Part shown: positions 1 to 7,024 of the stretch, piece after piece
How positions within the stretch are numbered: the first letter of the stretch is position 1
Layout of the letters: each line of letters opens with the position of its first letter
Assembly (NCBI GenBank): GCA_039798265.1
Contig: JBDKGH010000150.1
Span: 1 to 17,829 of the forward strand
DNA length: 17,829 nt
Direction of reading: 5' to 3'
DNA from: JBDKGH01 sp039798265
Lineage (GTDB): Bacteria; Bacteroidota; Bacteroidia; Flavobacteriales_D; Sanyastnellaceae
Notes under the pieces: model-generated
Seen by the model: the letters and a program-made list of their open reading frames with translations, nothing else
Database searches by the model: none
What the model was told of the DNA's origin: nothing
Position numbers and translations under genes: made by a program

Positions 1-1
1 A

Positions 2-91
2 ATTCTTCTAAGTCTCCCGAAAAAAAAGCGGTTTGCCTCCAAAAAGAAGCTGGATGAAATTCCTCTGGATCAGCAGTATGATAAGAGGTAG
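2..91 (+). CDS. Possible C-terminal end of an unidentified plus-strand gene (partial)
   Basis: Reading frame 2 is open from the window edge to a TAG at 89-91. It encodes about 29 residues: a short hydrophobic start (ILLSL), then a Lys/Arg-rich and acidic tail ending QQYDKR. This could be the cytoplasmic tail of a membrane protein whose body lies outside the window, convergent with the pirin gene. A stretch this short can be open by chance, and a competing 43-residue ORF lies antisense to it (8-139). The product cannot be identified. Confidence 0.3.
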   Translation: MLLSLPKKKRFASKKKLDEIPLDQQYDKR

Positions 92-139
92 GCTGAAAGA
101 AAACAGAAATATCCATAATCGCGAAGATGGCAAAGTCAT
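8..139 (-). CDS. Doubtful small hydrophobic ORF (43 aa)
   Basis: An ATG at 139-137 opens a 43-codon frame that ends with TAG at 10-8. The predicted peptide has one strongly hydrophobic stretch, roughly residues 8-25 (LWIFLFSF followed by SLPLIILLI), so it could be a single-pass small membrane protein. It would lie downstream of the pirin gene on the same strand, about 67 bases after the pirin stop. No homologue is recognised. It overlaps the plus-strand tail candidate at 2-91, and at most one of the two is likely to be real. Confidence 0.15.
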   Translation of the reverse strand: MTLPSSRLWIFLFSFSLPLIILLIQRNFIQLLFGGKPLFFRET

Positions 140-206
140 TCGCGCCTCAGATTGTTTTATAAAATAGTTGTTGAATTAGCCGTGTTGATAGCGGTTGTCT
201 GCTTTA

Positions 207-1085
207 TCAATCTTCCAAAACTCCAAATTTACCTGCGTTTAAATCGGCGTAAGCCTGCATAATTTCCTCTTTCGTATTCATGAGAAATGGCCCGTAAGGC
301 ACCAAGTTTTCCATAATCGGCTCGCCGCTTAAAACTAAAAATTTGGCTCCCGAATCACTACTCAAGGCTATCTCTTCCCCATCATTTAAAAAGAGTACAA
401 AATGATCTGCTGGCACACGCTCTTCTCCGTGAACTTTTAACTCCCCCTCGACTACTAGTATGCCCGTGTTGTAGTTTGCCGAAAGATGAAAGTGAAATTG
501 ATCGCCGGCCATTAATTCGCCTTTGTACATTTCAATGGGTGTAAAGGTGAACGCAGGTCCTTTCACGCCGTTTACTTCGCCTGCAATTACATCTATTCGC
601 CCACCCTTCTCCAAGTCAATATGCCCCACTTCCTCTTGCTTGATACCCTGGTATTTGGGGCTCGTCATTTTGTCTTTGGCGGGAAGATTTACCCACAGCT
701 GGACCATTTGAAATGGCCCTCCTTTTTTGCTGTATTCCTTGTCATGATATTCCTTGTGCAATACTCCGCTACCGGCGGTCATCCATTGCACATCGCCCTC
801 CCCTATTACACCGCTATTCCCTGCGCTGTCGTGATGGGCAACACTGCCTTGAAAGGCGATGGTAACGGTTTCAAATCCACGATGCGGATGCACACCTACA
901 CCACGCGGCTCGTCGCTCGGGGGAAATTCTACTTTAGCTCCATAATCCATTAGAAAAAATGGACTCATGCGGAGCATGTGCATGTTATATCCCGAAGGAA
1001 AAAAATTGTGCACTCGAAAACCATTACCCACCATGTGTGCCGGTGGAGGCGGAAGTACTTGTTGTACTGATTTCTTTTGACTCAT
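207..1085 (-). CDS. Pirin family protein (bicupin)
   Basis: The 292-residue protein has the two-cupin layout of pirins. The N-terminal cupin carries the metal-binding pattern HxH...HxE: H66 and H68 in VHPHRGFETV, H110 and E112 in GVLHKEYH. These match the iron ligands of characterised pirins. The C-terminal cupin (about residues 175-290) keeps the usual FHFHLSANYNTGILVVEG-type core. Some pirins have quercetinase activity and others act as redox-linked regulators; the sequence does not show which role applies here. The length is normal and the ATG start is followed directly by conserved sequence. The gene is separated from the upstream topA by a strong terminator, so it probably has its own promoter, but no clear TAnnTTTG box is visible in the short gap. 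Confidence 0.93.
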   Translation of the reverse strand: MSQKKSVQQVLPPPPAHMVGNGFRVHNFFPSGYNMHMLRMSPFFLMDYGAKVEFPPSDEPRGVGVHPHRGFETVTIAFQGSVAHHDSAGNSGVIGEGDVQWMTAGSGVLHKEYHDKEYSKKGGPFQMVQLWVNLPAKDKMTSPKYQGIKQEEVGHIDLEKGGRIDVIAGEVNGVKGPAFTFTPIEMYKGELMAGDQFHFHLSANYNTGILVVEGELKVHGEERVPADHFVLFLNDGEEIALSSDSGAKFLVLSGEPIMENLVPYGPFLMNTKEEIMQAYADLNAGKFGVLED

Positions 1086-1095
1086 CTTGCGGAAT

Positions 1096-1126
1096 AAAAA
1101 AGGCTGTCGGATAAGGACAGCCTTTT
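1096..1126 (-). terminator. Rho-independent terminator of topA
   Basis: An 11-bp stem pairs 1098-1108 (AAAAGGCTGTC) with 1116-1126 (GACAGCCTTTT) around a 7-base loop. Read on the minus strand it ends in six T (complement of 1096-1101) and begins 22 bases after the topA stop codon. It sits between topA and the pirin gene and should separate their transcripts. Confidence 0.9.
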
Positions 1127-1147
1127 CATGATTATCATTTTTTCAAC

Positions 1148-3559
1148 TTATTTCTTTGGGCTTTTTTTGGCTGCCTTCTTTGCTGCTGCCTTTTTAGGGG
1201 CCGCCTTTTTCGTGGCTGCGGCTTTCGTTGGCTCAGCCGTTTTCTTACCGAATCGCCCGCGCTTAGTAGAAGGATTTGCTTCCGCTTCTTTCACTAAGTC
1301 CAACACCTCTTCTAGGGTCAAGGCAGCTGCTTCTTTTCCTTTCGGAATTTTCACATTGTCCTTTCCACTTTTGATATAAGGACCAAAACGGCCATTGAGC
1401 ACTTGGATATCCGGATGAGATTCCCATTGCTTGATGAGGCGTTGACTTTCAGCCAAGGCTTTTGCTTGAAGCACTTCCACTGCTCGCTCAAACGTAATGG
1501 TATAGGGATCGTCACCCTCTTTTGGTTTGATGCTAGCGAAAACACTTCCGTGTTTAATGTATGGTCCAAATCTACCGATGGCAGCAGAAACAGGCTTTCC
1601 TTCATATTCGCCGAGCGTACGAGGAAGTTCAAATAACTTCAAGGCCTCTTCAAGGGTGATGTTGCCGATGCTTTGGTCAGCACGCAATGAAGCAAAACGT
1701 TTAGCCTCATCGTCACTTGCCCCAATTTGAATCATGGGACCGAAACGGCCAATACGAGCAATCACCGGCTTACCAGATGCAGGGTCGGTGCCCAATTCAC
1801 GCTCACCTGTAGCACGCTGAGCAGTCTCTATGGTCTGAGCTACTGTTTTATGGAATGGATTGTAGAAACGTTTCATCATTTCTTGCCATTCCAATTTTCC
1901 TTCAGCAATGGTATCAAACTCCTCTTCCACCTTAGCGGTGAATTGGTAATCCAAAATATTAGGGAAGTTTTCTACCAAAAAGTCCGTTACCACAATACCA
2001 ATATCCGTAGGATACAACTTGCCTTTTTCAGCACCGGTGATTTCAGTTTTTGACTCGCCGTGAATGCTTCCTTTTTTCAAAGTCAGTACTTCATAAACGC
2101 GCTCGGTCCCTTGACGCTCCTCTTTTACTACATAATCGCGCTTTTGCACAGTAGAAATGGTGGGAGCATAAGTAGAAGGACGTCCGATGCCCAACTCCTC
2201 GAGTTTTTTAACCAAGGCTGCTTCAGAGTAGCGCGAAGGTTTTTGGGTATATCGCTGTGTTGCAACAATTTCTTGCATGTCCAGATTTTGTCCCACTTTG
2301 ATCGGAGGCAGCATGCCGCTGTTTCCGTCATCGGATTCTTCATCGTCTGAACTTTCCATGTACACTTTCAAGAAGCCATCAAATCGGATCACCTCCCCTT
2401 TGGCTTGCATCACATCATCAGTGGTAGAAATGGCCACGGTTGCCGTTGTTTTCTCTAACTCCGCATCGGCCATTTGTGACGCTAGTGTGCGCTTCCAAAT
2501 CAAATCATACAACCGTTGTTCGTTTCGTTCGCCGCTAATTTCACGAACCGACATTTCTGTTGGGCGAATTGCTTCGTGGGCTTCTTGAGCACCTTTCGAT
2601 TTCGTGGTGTATTGTCTAGTTTTAGAATAGTTTGGACCGTATGACGATGAAATTTCGTTTTTACATGCATCCAAGGCGAAGTCAGATAGATTCACACTAT
2701 CGGTACGCATGTAGGTTATTTTTCCACTTTCGTACAAGCGCTGGGCAACGGTCATGGTTTGCGCTACACTAAAACCGAGCTTTCTACCCGCTTCCTGTTG
2801 TAAGGTAGAGGTCGTAAATGGTGCGGCTGGAGTGCGCTTGGCTGGCTTTGTTTCAATGTCTTTGATAGAAAAAGCCGCGCCATTCGCTTTTTCTAAAAAG
2901 CTTTGAGCCTCTTCATGGTCTTTGAGCTTTCGCACTAAGTCGGCTTTCAATATGGCGTTACCCAAATCGAAAAATCCTCTAACATTATAAAAGGAGGCCA
3001 CTTTAAAGTGACTGATTTCTCGTTCACGTTCCACTAAGATTCGCACAGCGACGGACTGCACACGTCCGGCTGACAAGCTTGGGCGAACCTTTTTCCAGAG
3101 TACAGGAGAGAGTTCAAAACCTACCAATCGGTCCAAAACACGACGGGCCTGTTGGGCATTTACTAGATCAATATCAACCGTACGCGGATTTTCGATTGCT
3201 TTATGGATTGCCTTTTTAGTAATCTCGTGAAAAACAATACGTTTTACCTTTTTGACATCCAATTTGAGCGCTTCTAATAGGTGCCAAGAAATGGCTTCCC
3301 CTTCGCGGTCCTCATCCGTTGCCAACCAAACCACTTCGGCTTTATCAGACAGTTTTTTAAGTTCACTTACCACTGCTTTTTTATCTTCAGTGATTTCATA
3401 AACAGGTAAGAATCCCCTTTCGACATTAATAGCCAGGTCATTTTTGGGGAGGTCGCGTACGTGTCCGTAGCTCGACTTCACCACGAAATCTTTGCCGAGG
3501 TATCCCTCAATGGTCTTGGCTTTGGCCGGAGACTCTACTATTACTAGGTTTTTTGACAT
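1148..3559 (-). CDS. topA: DNA topoisomerase I (type IA), with Lys/Ala-rich C-terminal tail
   Basis: This enzyme relaxes negative supercoils through a 5'-phosphotyrosyl intermediate. The chosen start MSKNLVIVESPAK gives 803 residues; a TTG start 36 bases further up would fall inside the predicted -7 promoter box. The TOPRIM domain shows E9 and the acidic motif TDEDREGE (81-88). The catalytic tyrosine is Y283 in GKITYMRTDS. The C-terminal part lacks the tetracysteine zinc fingers of E. coli TopA: the only cysteine I see is in LDACKNE. Instead it has repeats containing GRFGPMIQIG, GRFGPYIKHG and GRFGPYIKSG (Topo_C repeat type), followed by about 30 residues of Lys/Ala/Pro-rich, histone H1-like tail ending AKKSPKK. 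Such basic tails are inferred to help DNA binding and processivity. The gene is monocistronic, divergent from miaB, with a terminator after the stop. Confidence 0.97.
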   Translation of the reverse strand: MSKNLVIVESPAKAKTIEGYLGKDFVVKSSYGHVRDLPKNDLAINVERGFLPVYEITEDKKAVVSELKKLSDKAEVVWLATDEDREGEAISWHLLEALKLDVKKVKRIVFHEITKKAIHKAIENPRTVDIDLVNAQQARRVLDRLVGFELSPVLWKKVRPSLSAGRVQSVAVRILVEREREISHFKVASFYNVRGFFDLGNAILKADLVRKLKDHEEAQSFLEKANGAAFSIKDIETKPAKRTPAAPFTTSTLQQEAGRKLGFSVAQTMTVAQRLYESGKITYMRTDSVNLSDFALDACKNEISSSYGPNYSKTRQYTTKSKGAQEAHEAIRPTEMSVREISGERNEQRLYDLIWKRTLASQMADAELEKTTATVAISTTDDVMQAKGEVIRFDGFLKVYMESSDDEESDDGNSGMLPPIKVGQNLDMQEIVATQRYTQKPSRYSEAALVKKLEELGIGRPSTYAPTISTVQKRDYVVKEERQGTERVYEVLTLKKGSIHGESKTEITGAEKGKLYPTDIGIVVTDFLVENFPNILDYQFTAKVEEEFDTIAEGKLEWQEMMKRFYNPFHKTVAQTIETAQRATGERELGTDPASGKPVIARIGRFGPMIQIGASDDEAKRFASLRADQSIGNITLEEALKLFELPRTLGEYEGKPVSAAIGRFGPYIKHGSVFASIKPKEGDDPYTITFERAVEVLQAKALAESQRLIKQWESHPDIQVLNGRFGPYIKSGKDNVKIPKGKEAAALTLEEVLDLVKEAEANPSTKRGRFGKKTAEPTKAAATKKAAPKKAAAKKAAKKSPKK

Positions 3560-3592
3560 AATTTCACTCCAAAGGACAATGTCGTCCGGTGA

Positions 3593-3624
3593 CAAATGTA
3601 AAGGGAATTGATTCGGACGAACAA
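3593..3624 (-). promoter_or_regulatory. Predicted topA promoter (Bacteroidota type)
   Basis: On the minus strand TACATTTG (3600-3593) fits the Bacteroidota -7 consensus TAnnTTTG exactly. A TTG at 3624-3622 is a candidate -33 element with a 21-base spacer, slightly longer than the usual 19 or so. The -7 box lies 33 bases upstream of the topA ATG, giving a short leader. Confidence 0.6.
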
Positions 3625-3676
3625 AATGTGCTTATTCATTCCCATTCTAAAAACTGACATAAAGGCACTCAACAGG

Positions 3677-3713
3677 CTGTAAAATCGAAGAATATGGCTA
3701 TCTTTGCCCCCCC
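3677..3713 (+). promoter_or_regulatory. Predicted miaB promoter (Bacteroidota type)
   Basis: TATCTTTG at 3699-3706 matches the -7 consensus TAnnTTTG exactly and is followed by seven C where transcription would start. CTG at 3677-3679, 19 bases upstream, is a one-mismatch -33 element. The GTG start of miaB follows about 40 bases later. This promoter probably drives miaB and possibly the genes behind it. Confidence 0.65.
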
Positions 3714-3747
3714 ATAATTATTAACGTTTTCAAAACAGCCATACACT

Positions 3748-5211
3748 GTGGAAGAAAAAACCATCGATGAAAACCGTCAGGGCGAATACCTGATGTTAGA
3801 AGACAGCCTTCCTTTAAAAGAGGGAAAACGTAGCCGCAAACTCTTGCTCGAAAGCTATGGATGCCAAATGAACTTTTCAGACAGCGAAATCGTAGCCTCC
3901 ATATTGGCGCAAGAAGGATTTACTACTACGCGTGATCCTGAAGAAGCGGACTTGGTGTTATTAAATACCTGTGCCATTCGCGACAACGCCGAACAGCGCA
4001 TCCGCGGCCGCCTGGACTACCTCAAGTCAGTAAAGAAACGCAAACCTGAAATGGTGGTAGGTGTGCTTGGCTGCATGGCCGAGCGCTTGCGTGAGAAACT
4101 ATTAGAAGAAGAAAAATTGGTTGATTTAGTTGTTGGCCCTGATGCCTACCGCGATCTACCTAACTTGATAGACCAAATCGAGACCGGTCAAAAGGCAGTG
4201 AATGTCTTACTGAGCCGAGAAGAAACCTATGCCGAGATAACGCCTGTTCGTTTGAATAGCAATGGTGTTACGGCCTTTATCTCCATCATGCGTGGATGCG
4301 ACAACATGTGTTCCTTCTGTGTGGTGCCTTTTACCCGCGGACGTGAGCGCAGCCGCAACCCAGAAAGCATTGTAAAAGAGGCGACCGAACTTTTTGACCA
4401 AGGCTACCGTGAAGTAACCTTACTTGGTCAAAACGTAGATAGCTACAAGTGGAATATTACCCAAAAAGGGGAAATAGTGAACGCCAATGAACCCACGGTA
4501 AACTTTGCCCAACTGTTGGAAAAAGTAGCCTTGATTCATCCCGATTTGCGTGTTCGTTTTTCTACAAGTCACCCAAAGGACATGACCGATGAGGTGCTCG
4601 AAACCATGGCCAAGTATGAAAACATTTGCGAATACATTCACTTGCCCGTTCAAAGCGGAAACAGTGCCGTATTAAAGCGAATGAATCGCGGCTACACCCG
4701 TGAATGGTATTTGGAGCGCATAGCGGCCATTCGTCGAATAATGCCTAACTGTGCTATTTCAACCGACGTGATAGCTGGTTTCTGTGGAGAAACGGAAGAA
4801 GAGCATCAAGAGACCATTAGCTTAATGGCGGAAGTAGGCTATGATATGGCTTACATGTTTAAATACAGTGAACGCCCGCGCACTTTGGCTGAGCGTAAGT
4901 TTGAAGATGATGTTCCAGAAGAAACCAAAGGCCGTCGATTGAAAGAAATCATTGATGTGCAAATGGAATCGGCCGCAAAGCGCACGAAAGCACATTTAGG
5001 CAAAGTACAGAAAGTGCTGATTGAAGGGATATCTAAAAAATCCGAAGATCATTTTTACGGACGCAATAGCCAGAATGTGGTGATGGTTTTCCCTAAAGGC
5101 GACTATGGCATTGGTGATTATGTAGATGTACAATCTACTGATTGCACAAGTGTTACCTTGATGGGCGATGTGGTAAAGATTTATCCCAAGCAAGTTCGCT
5201 CAGCCGTGTAA
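3748..5211 (+). CDS. miaB: tRNA-2-methylthio-N6-dimethylallyladenosine synthase MiaB
   Basis: MiaB is a radical-SAM enzyme that methylthiolates i6A37 in tRNAs reading UNN codons. The 487-residue product has all three domains. The N-terminal MTTase domain carries the cluster cysteines C39 (YGCQMN), C75 (NTCAIRD) and C109 (LGCMAER). The radical-SAM core has C184, C188 and C191 (CDNMCSFC) and continues to about residue 415. A C-terminal TRAM domain spans roughly 418-483. The start is a GTG. The N-terminus from it (MEEKTIDENRQGEYLMLE) resembles Bacteroidota MiaB proteins as I recall them, and the GTG lies at a suitable distance from the promoter; the next ATG is codon 16. The following gene begins 48 bases downstream. 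Confidence 0.96.
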   Translation: MEEKTIDENRQGEYLMLEDSLPLKEGKRSRKLLLESYGCQMNFSDSEIVASILAQEGFTTTRDPEEADLVLLNTCAIRDNAEQRIRGRLDYLKSVKKRKPEMVVGVLGCMAERLREKLLEEEKLVDLVVGPDAYRDLPNLIDQIETGQKAVNVLLSREETYAEITPVRLNSNGVTAFISIMRGCDNMCSFCVVPFTRGRERSRNPESIVKEATELFDQGYREVTLLGQNVDSYKWNITQKGEIVNANEPTVNFAQLLEKVALIHPDLRVRFSTSHPKDMTDEVLETMAKYENICEYIHLPVQSGNSAVLKRMNRGYTREWYLERIAAIRRIMPNCAISTDVIAGFCGETEEEHQETISLMAEVGYDMAYMFKYSERPRTLAERKFEDDVPEETKGRRLKEIIDVQMESAAKRTKAHLGKVQKVLIEGISKKSEDHFYGRNSQNVVMVFPKGDYGIGDYVDVQSTDCTSVTLMGDVVKIYPKQVRSAV

Positions 5212-5259
5212 AACCTGTCATTTTGTCCGTTATATTTATACCCTAGAACACAAGCCCCA

Positions 5260-6513
5260 ATGGAAATTCAAAGCGTCAAGCAAAGATTTGAGATCATCGG
5301 AAACTCTCCCTTGCTCAATCGTGCTTTGGATGTAGCCATTCAAGTTGCTCCCACCAATATATCGGTGTTGATCAATGGTGAGAGTGGCGTTGGTAAAGAG
5401 AATATTCCGAAGATCATCCATCAGCTGAGTGCTCGTAAGCATGGACCCTACATCGCGGTTAACTGTGGAGCCATTCCTGAGGGTACCATTGATTCGGAAT
5501 TGTTTGGTCATGAAAAAGGCTCGTTTACGGGAGCTCATGAAGCCCGCAAAGGATATTTTGAAGAAGCCAACAAAGGCACCATTTTTTTGGACGAAGTAGC
5601 TGAGTTGCCCCTTGGCACTCAAGTGCGCTTGCTGCGTGTATTAGAAACAGGAGAGTTTATCCGTGTAGGATCCTCTAAAGTGATCAAAACAGATGTTCGC
5701 GTAGTTGCGGCCACTAACGTAGATTTTAGCTCTGCTATACAAGCTGGCAAATTCAGAGAAGATCTCTACTACCGTTTAAGTCAGGTGCCTATTTATATGC
5801 CGCCGCTTAGAGAGCGTAGAGAAGATATATTGCTTTTGTTTCGCAAGTTCACTACCGACTTTTCTGAAAAATATAGAATGCCCGTATTGAGTTTGACCTC
5901 CGATGCGGAACAAATACTGACCAATTACTCTTGGCCCGGTAATGTTCGTCAATTGAAGAACATCACAGAGCAGATGAGTGTATTGGAGCAAAACCGCACC
6001 ATTACAGGCGATAGCCTTGTGCGCTATTTACCCCATGAGTCTTTTTCATCGAAACCTGTTTTGATGAATGCCCCTGGAAAGCAGGATTTCAACGAACGAG
6101 AGATCTTGTACAAAGTGCTTTTCGATATGCGCAACGATATTACTGATTTGAAAAAATTAGTGATGGGGATGATCCAATCGGGGGGCAACTTCATTCACAA
6201 TCCAGAGAATGAGGAGTTGTATGAAAAGATTTTTTCTACCGAAACACCCGAAATTCAGCATTCTACCGTTCCTGCCAACAACTACATACAAATACCCTCG
6301 AGCGTTCCTGCCGGTACCACTACCGTGGTGAATGCGCAAAGCGATCATCATGAAGAAGTTGAAGAAACACTTTCACTCACTGATTCAGAAAAGGAATTGA
6401 TCCGCCGCGCCCTCACCAAGCATAAGCACAAGCGTAAATATGCTGCACAGGAATTAGGTATATCAGAACGAACCCTTTATCGCAAGATCAAAGAATACAA
6501 CTTGGGCAAATAG
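5260..6513 (+). CDS. Sigma-54-dependent transcriptional activator (AAA+ and Fis-type HTH, no receiver domain)
   Basis: This bacterial enhancer-binding protein of 417 residues would use ATP to open promoters bound by RNA polymerase-sigma54. Visible motifs are Walker A GESGVGKE (40-47), the sigma-54-contacting loop GSFTGA (87-92, a variant of GAFTGA), Walker B GTIFLDEV (106-113), and the region around SWPGNVRQLKN (224-234). A Fis-type HTH ends the protein (about 375-415; AAQELGISERTLYRKIKEY). The AAA+ domain starts almost at residue 10, so there is no N-terminal receiver, GAF or PAS domain. Between AAA+ and HTH lies about 115 residues with a predicted helix (REILYKVLFDMRNDITDLKK) and a low-complexity linker. 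Control may therefore be by expression, partner proteins or this linker. A weak -7-like TATATTTA lies at 5231-5238. lptE starts 4 bases after the stop, so the two are probably co-transcribed. Confidence 0.93.
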   Translation: MEIQSVKQRFEIIGNSPLLNRALDVAIQVAPTNISVLINGESGVGKENIPKIIHQLSARKHGPYIAVNCGAIPEGTIDSELFGHEKGSFTGAHEARKGYFEEANKGTIFLDEVAELPLGTQVRLLRVLETGEFIRVGSSKVIKTDVRVVAATNVDFSSAIQAGKFREDLYYRLSQVPIYMPPLRERREDILLLFRKFTTDFSEKYRMPVLSLTSDAEQILTNYSWPGNVRQLKNITEQMSVLEQNRTITGDSLVRYLPHESFSSKPVLMNAPGKQDFNEREILYKVLFDMRNDITDLKKLVMGMIQSGGNFIHNPENEELYEKIFSTETPEIQHSTVPANNYIQIPSSVPAGTTTVVNAQSDHHEEVEETLSLTDSEKELIRRALTKHKHKRKYAAQELGISERTLYRKIKEYNLGK

Positions 6514-6517
6514 TGCC

Positions 6518-7024
6518 ATGAGAACAAGGCTAACCGCCATATCACTGCTTTTCATTCTGCTTATCGCAGCAGGATGCAACGTGCGTTATTCCTTTACGGG
6601 AGGGCAGTTTAGCGGTGCCAAAACATTCTCTGTCGATTTCTTTCGTCCACAAACCGCCTTGGCTAGTCAGTCATACGCCCAGCAGATGACCGAGTCGCTA
6701 AAAGATTTTTTATTAGCGCAGAGCCCCCTTACCCTGGTAACAAAAGATGGTGAACTCCGCTATCAAGGATTCATCACCGATTATCGCGTGGCACCTATTG
6801 CTATTCAAGGCAATGAAACTGCGGGAAAAAGTCGTTTATCCATTACGGTGAAGGTGAAATACACCAATACCCTAGAGCCGGATTTGAGTTTTGATAAATC
6901 CTTTACCAAGTTTGCTGACTACTCTGCCTCAGAAAGTTTGTTTTCCATCGAACAAGAATTGTGGACGCAGATCAACGAACAATTGGCTCAAGAAATTTAT
7001 AACGCGAGCGTAGGAAACTGGTAA
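6518..7024 (+). CDS. lptE: LptE-like LPS assembly lipoprotein
   Basis: The 168-residue protein starts with a lipoprotein signal peptide: MRTRLT, a hydrophobic core, then the lipobox LIAAGC with the acylated C20. In Bacteroidota the gene in this position is the LptE family member, which plugs the LptD barrel in the outer membrane and helps insert LPS. The mature part (VRYSFTGGQFSGAKTFSVDFF, then a SLKDFLLAQSPLTLVTKDGELRYQGFITDY-type middle) fits the LptE fold, in which a low-conservation sequence places a beta-sheet against helices. It starts 4 bases after the sigma-54 activator. Its TAA shares its last A with the ATG of the next gene, which suggests translational coupling. Assignment rests on signal peptide, size, pattern and gene order rather than on strongly conserved residues. 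Confidence 0.85.
   Translation: MRTRLTAISLLFILLIAAGCNVRYSFTGGQFSGAKTFSVDFFRPQTALASQSYAQQMTESLKDFLLAQSPLTLVTKDGELRYQGFITDYRVAPIAIQGNETAGKSRLSITVKVKYTNTLEPDLSFDKSFTKFADYSASESLFSIEQELWTQINEQLAQEIYNASVGNW

Noticed and set aside
1148..1260. Repetitive GCTGCC/CTTTTT bases as a DNA repeat element
   Set aside because: They are the codons of the Lys/Ala tail of TopA, not an independent repeat or CRISPR.
3560..3595. Longer TopA starting at an upstream TTG
   Set aside because: The TTG lies within the predicted -7 box and the extra 12 residues do not belong to the family; the ATG at 3559 starts the conserved MSKNLVIVESPAK.
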